Of a DNA stretch of 17,341 nt, positions 14,185 to 17,341 are shown in pieces (positions within the stretch are counted from its first letter, which is position 1; each line of letters opens with the position of its first letter). The notes beneath the pieces were generated by a model. That model searched no databases, was not told where the DNA came from, and worked only from the letters and a program-made list of their open reading frames with translations. The position numbers and the translations under genes are program-made. The stretch lies in assembly GCA_002366795.1 (NCBI GenBank), contig DFBX01000128.1:1-17341 (forward strand), written 5' to 3'. The stretch comes from Rhodobacteraceae bacterium UBA3069 (GTDB lineage: Bacteria > Pseudomonadota > Alphaproteobacteria > Rhodobacterales > Rhodobacteraceae).

Positions 14185-14874
14185 TCAGGCCGCCAGCATT
14201 TTGGGCAGCGCATCGCCAAAGGGATACCCGCGCCCGACACTGGCGCTGATCATCTCGGGCTCGCCGCCCAGTTCGGTGATCTTGGCGCGGATGCGGCAGA
14301 TATACACGTCGATGATGCGGGCGTCCGGCTCGTCCTCCCACGCGTAAAGCTGGGCCATGATCTGATCGCGCGAGGCAAGGCGGCTACGGCGCAGCACCAG
14401 CATTTCCACCAGTTCATATTCCAGCCGGCTAAGGTGCATCGGCTTGCCATGCACGCAGGCGCGGCGTTCGAACACATCGACCGTCAGCGATCCAAGCGAC
14501 AGTTCCGCCGAGGAGAACCCGGCATAGCAGCGGGCCATGGCGATCAGGCGGGCGACCAGTTCGGCGCTGTCCACGGTTACCTCGACGCAGTCATCGGCAC
14601 CTGCGTTGAACGCCTTGATCCGCGCATCGACATCGCCTGCCGGGGTCATCACGCTGACCGGCGCGGCGGCCAGAAAGGACAGCCCGCGCAGCACTTCGAA
14701 CACGGTCATATCGGGCATATCCATGTCCAGCAGGATGAAGTCCTGTTCGCCCGCTTTCGCGTGTTCCATCAGGTCTTCGCCGCTATGGGCGAGGGTCACG
14801 TAAAGCCCCGCCTGTTTCAGGTCGTGGGCGATGGTCGAGGTGGTCCAGTTGGTATCGGAAAGCAGTACGCGCAT
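14185..14874 (-). CDS. CtrA-like response regulator with degenerate receiver
   Basis: A 229-residue DNA-binding regulator: receiver at about 1-115, then an OmpR/CtrA-type winged helix at about 125-220. The second half follows CtrA closely in pattern: MHLSRLEYELVEML, the MAQLYAWEDEPDARIIDVYICRIRAKI helix-wing region and SVGRGYPF. In the receiver the phospho-acceptor is kept (Asp50 in FILLDMDMPDM) and Thr77 is kept. The metal-binding acids expected after Leu5 are replaced (SDTN at 6-9, against IEDD in CtrA), and the conserved lysine of the ADDYxTKPF loop is Val99 (ADDCVEVTV). Phosphorylation is therefore doubtful. It is distinct from CtrA itself, which keeps these residues. AGGA seven bases upstream selects this start. 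It is divergent from the UspA gene across 338 bases. Confidence 0.85.
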   Translation of the reverse strand: MRVLLSDTNWTTSTIAHDLKQAGLYVTLAHSGEDLMEHAKAGEQDFILLDMDMPDMTVFEVLRGLSFLAAAPVSVMTPAGDVDARIKAFNAGADDCVEVTVDSAELVARLIAMARCYAGFSSAELSLGSLTVDVFERRACVHGKPMHLSRLEYELVEMLVLRRSRLASRDQIMAQLYAWEDEPDARIIDVYICRIRAKITELGGEPEMISASVGRGYPFGDALPKMLAA

Positions 14875-15212
14875 GGTCGTTCCTTTCGTATCAGCGTTGG
14901 GAGACGAGCGGGGGCGATGACCGGATGCGAGGAGGGAGCGCATTCGGCTGCGGCCCACACGGTCGATCAGGGGTTGTCATCCGATCCAGTGGTCAGGCCC
15001 GAGAGAGGCAGCCATGCGCAGGATCGCGTTTGTTCTATGGATACAGAGTTACCCTGTTATTACCGGCTCGTCACCTGTCCGAAAGGGTATAAACCCCTTG
15101 TTTTCAAGCTTATGGTTAATATCCGGCCCGTTGCGGGGCTGCTGACGTGGATCAATGCGCCGCATGGTTTTGCCCGCCATACTGGGTGCGAAGAGCCAAG
15201 GAGGGCCGACCC
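14875..15212. promoter_or_regulatory. Divergent intergenic region of the CtrA-like and UspA genes, with FNR-like box
   Basis: These 338 bases separate two divergent starts. CTGAC-GTGG-ATCAA at 15142-15155 resembles the FNR/FnrL consensus TTGAT-N4-ATCAA, with one half perfect and two mismatches in the other, centred 64 bases before the UspA start. An AT-rich patch (TATGGTTAATAT) at about 15111-15122 might be a promoter. A 43-codon open frame at 15014-15145 has only weak support and is not called. No RNA gene is seen. Confidence 0.4.
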
Positions 15213-15620
15213 ATGTACAAGAATATTCTGGTGCCGATCTCGTTCGATGAAGACTGCAATGCCGATGGTGCAATCGCCGTGGCCAAGGCGCTGGCCGAGG
15301 ATGACGCAAAGATCACCCTGATCCATGTGATGGAACATATCCCCGCCTATGCGATCACCTATATGCCCGGCGAATACCTGACCGAAAGCCGCAAGGCGAT
15401 CGTGCAGGATCTGGACCGCCGCGCCGCCGCGGTACCCAACGGCGAGGGCGTGGTGATCGAAGGGCATTCGGGCCGGTCCATTGTGGATTACGCGGAAAAG
15501 AACAAGGTGGATTGCGTCGTCATCGCCTCTCACCGGCCGGGCATGCAGGATTATTTCCTCGGCTCGACCGCAGCGCAGGTGGTGCGGCACGCGCCCTGCG
15601 CGGTGCATGTGCTCCGCTAG
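15213..15620 (+). CDS. Universal stress protein (UspA family)
   Basis: A 135-residue single-domain cytoplasmic Usp protein. It starts MYKNILVPISFDED (the strand with the binding Asp/Asn), has KITLIHVMEHIP in the second strand and VDCVVIASHRPG followed by FLGSTAAQVVRHAPCAVHVLR at the end. The usual ATP-binding pattern G-x2-G-x9-G-S/T is incomplete, since the first two glycines are replaced around ASHRPG, while GST is kept. ATP binding is therefore uncertain, as in E. coli UspA. AAGGAGG nine bases upstream fixes the start. An FNR-like site precedes it, which suggests induction by low oxygen. An AhpD-like gene follows 57 bases downstream on the same strand and may be co-transcribed. Confidence 0.9.
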   Translation: MYKNILVPISFDEDCNADGAIAVAKALAEDDAKITLIHVMEHIPAYAITYMPGEYLTESRKAIVQDLDRRAAAVPNGEGVVIEGHSGRSIVDYAEKNKVDCVVIASHRPGMQDYFLGSTAAQVVRHAPCAVHVLR

Positions 15621-15644
15621 CGTTTGGCCCTGATCGGGTGATAG

Positions 15645-15670
15645 CCTTTCATGGCACATGCCATGAAAGG
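15645..15670. promoter_or_regulatory. Perfect 12-bp inverted repeat over the ribosome binding site of the AhpD-like gene
   Basis: CCTTTCATGGCA at 15645-15656 is the exact reverse complement of TGCCATGAAAGG at 15659-15670, with only CA between. The right arm contains AAAGG of the ribosome binding site of the gene starting at 15678. It can be an operator for a dimeric repressor or, in RNA, a hairpin that hides the ribosome binding site. Confidence 0.7.
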
Positions 15671-15677
15671 ACCTCAC

Positions 15678-16277
15678 ATGCCCCTGATCGAACCGCTGGA
15701 CGAAGACGCGCTGGATGCTGATCTGCGCGAGGCTTTCGGGTTTTTCCGCACCACTTTGGGCGGCATCCCCAATTCGATCCGCACCATGGCGCGGCGCCCT
15801 GCGATCGCCCGCGCCTATTTGGAACTGAACATGGCGGTGATGGAGGATTACGGCGCCGTCACGCCGGAATTCAAACGCCTGCTGGGCTATGTCGCGAGTT
15901 TCGCCAGCGGGTGCCTGTATTGCCAGGCGCATATGATCCTGGCGTCAGAGCGGTTCAACGCGGGGGCCGAACGGCTGGACGCGGTGTTCGATTTCGAAAG
16001 CGCGGCCTGTTTTTCCGAGGCCGAGAAGGCGGCGCTGGCCTTTGCCCATGCGGCGGCGGCGGTGCCCAACGTGGTGGACGATGGGGTGGGCGCGCGGCTG
16101 CGCGAGCACTGGGACGACGATGCCGTGGTCGAGATCATGGCCGTGGTGTCCCTGTTCGGCTGGCTGAACCGATGGAACGATTCCATGGGCACGGCGCTGG
16201 AGGATCTGCCCCTTTCGCGCGGCGAACAACGCCTGCGCGGCGCTACGGGCTGGACCCCCGGCAAGCACGGCAGCTGA
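15678..16277 (+). CDS. Carboxymuconolactone decarboxylase/AhpD-like family protein
   Basis: A 199-residue helical protein. SGCLYCQAHM carries the AhpD-type redox motif CxxCxxxH (Cys79, Cys82, His85), preceded by the hydrophobic helix LLGYVASFA. The pattern is seen in peroxidase-related and alkylhydroperoxidase-D-like proteins, which reduce peroxides with the cysteine pair and relay electrons by His. A second half-domain (FSEAEKAALAFAHAAAAVPN, then VVEIMAVVSLFGWLNRWND) fits the CMD fold without cysteines. Electron donor and substrate are unknown. The start at 15678 has AAAGGA about seven bases upstream; two earlier ATG codons (15651, 15663) lie inside the inverted repeat. Its neighbours are a UspA-type gene upstream and a rhodanese gene 56 bases downstream, together suggesting redox stress. 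Confidence 0.88.
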   Translation: MPLIEPLDEDALDADLREAFGFFRTTLGGIPNSIRTMARRPAIARAYLELNMAVMEDYGAVTPEFKRLLGYVASFASGCLYCQAHMILASERFNAGAERLDAVFDFESAACFSEAEKAALAFAHAAAAVPNVVDDGVGARLREHWDDDAVVEIMAVVSLFGWLNRWNDSMGTALEDLPLSRGEQRLRGATGWTPGKHGS

Positions 16278-16333
16278 GGATGCAGAGGCGCTTGATTGGT
16301 GTTAGGCTGGGGCGAAACATTGGAGGAAAACCC

Positions 16334-16927
16334 ATGAAACATCTGATCCCTGCCATCCTGTCCGCCAGCCTTCTGGCCGCGCCCGCCATGGCCGATGCGG
16401 TGAATATCCAGCCGGATGTCGCCTCGGTCACGGTTCAAACCCCGTTCGGCCCGGCCGAGATTTCGCGCATTCAGGACAATGCCAACGAATTGTCCGGCGA
16501 ATGGGCCCGCACCTCGCGCCCCTGTCCGAATTTCTGCATCCAGTCGATCAACCCTGCCGAAGGGGTCCGCACCATTGGCGAGTTGGAGCTGATCGAGATG
16601 TTGCAGGATGAGGCGGCAGTCGTGGTGGACAGCCGCGTGCGCCCCAATTTCGAGGGCGGCTCCATCCCCGGCGCGATCAACATGCCATATACGGAAATGG
16701 CCGATCGCCTGGGCGAATTGGGCTGCGAGCCGGATTTTGAAGGGTTCGTCTGCGAAGGGGACGCGGTGAAACCAGTGGCGCTGTTCTGCAACGGGCCGTG
16801 GTGCGGCCAATCCCCCGCCGCCATCCGCCGTATGATCGAGGCGGGCTATCCGGCAGAGAAGATTTCCTATTATCGCGGCGGTATGCAGGTCTGGCGGATG
16901 CTGGGGCTAAGTGTCACGGGGGAGTGA
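16334..16927 (+). CDS. Periplasmic rhodanese-domain protein
   Basis: A 197-residue protein with a Sec signal peptide (MKHLIPAILSASLLAAPAMA, cleavage before DA). The rhodanese domain runs from about 80 to the end: ELELIEMLQDEAAVVVDSR at about 83-101, then GSIPGAINMPYTEM, and the active-site loop CNGPWCGQS at 152-160 with Cys152 as the likely sulfur carrier. FxVCE, KISYYRGGMQVW and MLGLSVTGE complete the fold. The loop differs from the common CxxGxRS: it has a second cysteine (Cys157) and no Arg. Before the domain stands CPNFC (Cys64, Cys68), a possible disulfide or metal site. It probably moves sulfane sulfur in the periplasm. TGGAGGA seven bases upstream sets the start. Confidence 0.9.
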   Translation: MKHLIPAILSASLLAAPAMADAVNIQPDVASVTVQTPFGPAEISRIQDNANELSGEWARTSRPCPNFCIQSINPAEGVRTIGELELIEMLQDEAAVVVDSRVRPNFEGGSIPGAINMPYTEMADRLGELGCEPDFEGFVCEGDAVKPVALFCNGPWCGQSPAAIRRMIEAGYPAEKISYYRGGMQVWRMLGLSVTGE

Positions 16928-17229
16928 CCCCTTTGCGGCCGGGCGGCGAAATCCTGACAGGATTTCGGGGCGCTTTCTTTTGAAGAAAGCGCGGCCGGGC
17001 CGGTGACCCAGCGCACAGGCGCGCGGTTGCAGAAGATGACGAACTGGCCTGAATTTTCCGCCACCTGATAGCCTCGGCGGTGAACCTCTGCCATGAAACG
17101 CTCCATCCCCGCGAAGCGCTCGATATCGCGCGCTTTGCGGCGGATCACACCGCCCTGCATCACGGCCTTGGACGTAAAGAGGTCTTTCAGCCAGACCTCG
17201 GGCGAGAGGGGGGAGTTTCGGTTTTGCAT
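16870..17229 (-). CDS. Small conserved hypothetical protein with run-through C-terminus
   Basis: A 119-residue open frame. The first about 75 residues look like a real conserved small protein of Rhodobacterales (LSPEVWLKDLFTSKAV, GGVIRRKARDIERFAG, FMAEVHRRGYQVAENSGQFVIFCNRAPVRWV), with a compact alpha/beta pattern; its function is unknown to me. From about residue 78 on, the frame runs through the two-hairpin repeat at 16941-16992 and then antisense through the end of the rhodanese gene, giving a low-complexity tail that probably is not native. Either the original stop was lost or the protein has kept this tail. There is no good ribosome binding site before the start at 17229; the region upstream is AC-rich. 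Confidence applies to the N-terminal part. Confidence 0.6.
   Translation of the reverse strand: MQNRNSPLSPEVWLKDLFTSKAVMQGGVIRRKARDIERFAGMERFMAEVHRRGYQVAENSGQFVIFCNRAPVRWVTGPAALSSKESAPKSCQDFAARPQRGHSPVTLSPSIRQTCIPPR
16935..17000. repeat. Two-hairpin repeat element, copy 2, flanked by a 10-bp direct repeat
   Basis: CGAAATCCTG at 16947-16956 pairs with CAGGATTTCG at 16958-16967 around one A. GCGCTTTCTT at 16970-16979 pairs with AAGAAAGCGC at 16983-16992 around TTG. GCGGCCGGGC occurs at both borders, 16935-16944 and 16991-17000. It is related to the element at 9811-9869 and lies at the 3' ends of two convergent genes. Confidence 0.75.
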
Positions 17230-17341
17230 GGGGTGGAGTGTGGCGCGCCTTGGTTAACGTTAGGTAAATCCCGAGCTACTCCCCATCTGTTGGACAGGAA
17301 CTGGCGTAACTTAAGCTACTCTATGCACCTGCTGATCGGGG
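17230..17341. other. Right end: upstream region of the small minus-strand gene
   Basis: There is no complete gene in these 112 bases. TTAA at 17254-17257 and TAAA at 17265-17268 are seven bases apart, a CtrA-like pair with one mismatch, at weak confidence. AGCTACTC occurs twice (17274-17281, 17314-17321). An ATG at 17323 could open a plus-strand gene cut by the window end, but no ribosome binding site is visible. Confidence 0.3.

Noticed and set aside
15014..15145. 43-codon frame MRRIAFVLW... upstream of the UspA gene
   Set aside because: Only a weak GAGAGG before the ATG, no family, ends in the FNR-like site; more likely leader or promoter DNA.
17274..17321. Two copies of AGCTACTC, 40 bases apart
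   Set aside because: Only eight bases long with differing flanks and no link to a feature; likely chance.
1..17341. CRISPR arrays, tRNA/rRNA genes, insertion sequences, toxin-antitoxin pairs or a complete defence island
   Set aside because: No regularly spaced repeats, tRNA-like cloverleaf, transposase or typical defence genes were found in the readings of either strand.

Overview
The window looks like chromosomal DNA of a marine alphaproteobacterium of the Rhodobacterales (Roseobacter-type). It is GC-rich, has a class I (archaeal-type) lysyl-tRNA synthetase, a CtrA-like regulator, and many small exported or hypothetical proteins typical of that order. No rRNA, tRNA, CRISPR array, transposase or integrase was found. 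The genus cannot be fixed from the sequence alone.

Left part (1-4096): the ABC-F ATPase gene ettA (minus strand) is divergent from nadD (NAD biosynthesis), which is followed by a Tat-exported DacB/PBP4-type D-Ala-D-Ala carboxypeptidase. Next, about 4136-5631, comes the clearest unusual region: four broken genes in the order spore-coat-U (SCPU) subunit, periplasmic chaperone, outer-membrane usher, SCPU subunit. This is the gene order of an archaic (Csu-type) chaperone-usher pilus operon. Each member is truncated, frameshifted or internally deleted, so I read it as a decaying pilus operon. It is followed by about 450 bases without a convincing gene.

Middle (6084-9801): a divergent pair of small membrane proteins (a PLDc_N-like protein and an anchored 97-residue protein) shares a promoter region holding an 11-bp tandem repeat. 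A translationally coupled minus-strand pair (TerB-like protein, then a YkuD L,D-transpeptidase) is divergent from lysK. A secreted DUF4864 protein follows lysK.

Right-centre (9802-12378): a 235-bp spacer with three hairpins and a CtrA-like half-site pair leads into a 761-residue right-handed beta-helix protein without a signal peptide. It resembles tail-spike or pectate-lyase-3 proteins and could be an unlinked gene transfer agent fibre or spike (a hypothesis). A strong bidirectional-looking terminator separates it from a convergent flavin/PNPOx-family gene.

Right part (12354-17341): the PNPOx-family protein and an outer-membrane beta-barrel protein lie on the minus strand, followed by an ABM monooxygenase-like gene on the plus strand. 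A CtrA-like response regulator has lost its receiver's metal-binding acids and conserved lysine. Divergent from it are a UspA-type stress protein with an FNR-like box upstream and an AhpD/CMD-family gene with a perfect 12-bp inverted repeat over its ribosome binding site. A periplasmic rhodanese follows. Last is a small minus-strand gene whose 3' end runs through a two-hairpin repeat element that also occurs, diverged, at 9811-9869. Respiration/redox stress (FNR box, UspA, AhpD-like, rhodanese) is a plausible theme for the 15.2-16.9 kb stretch, but this is inference.
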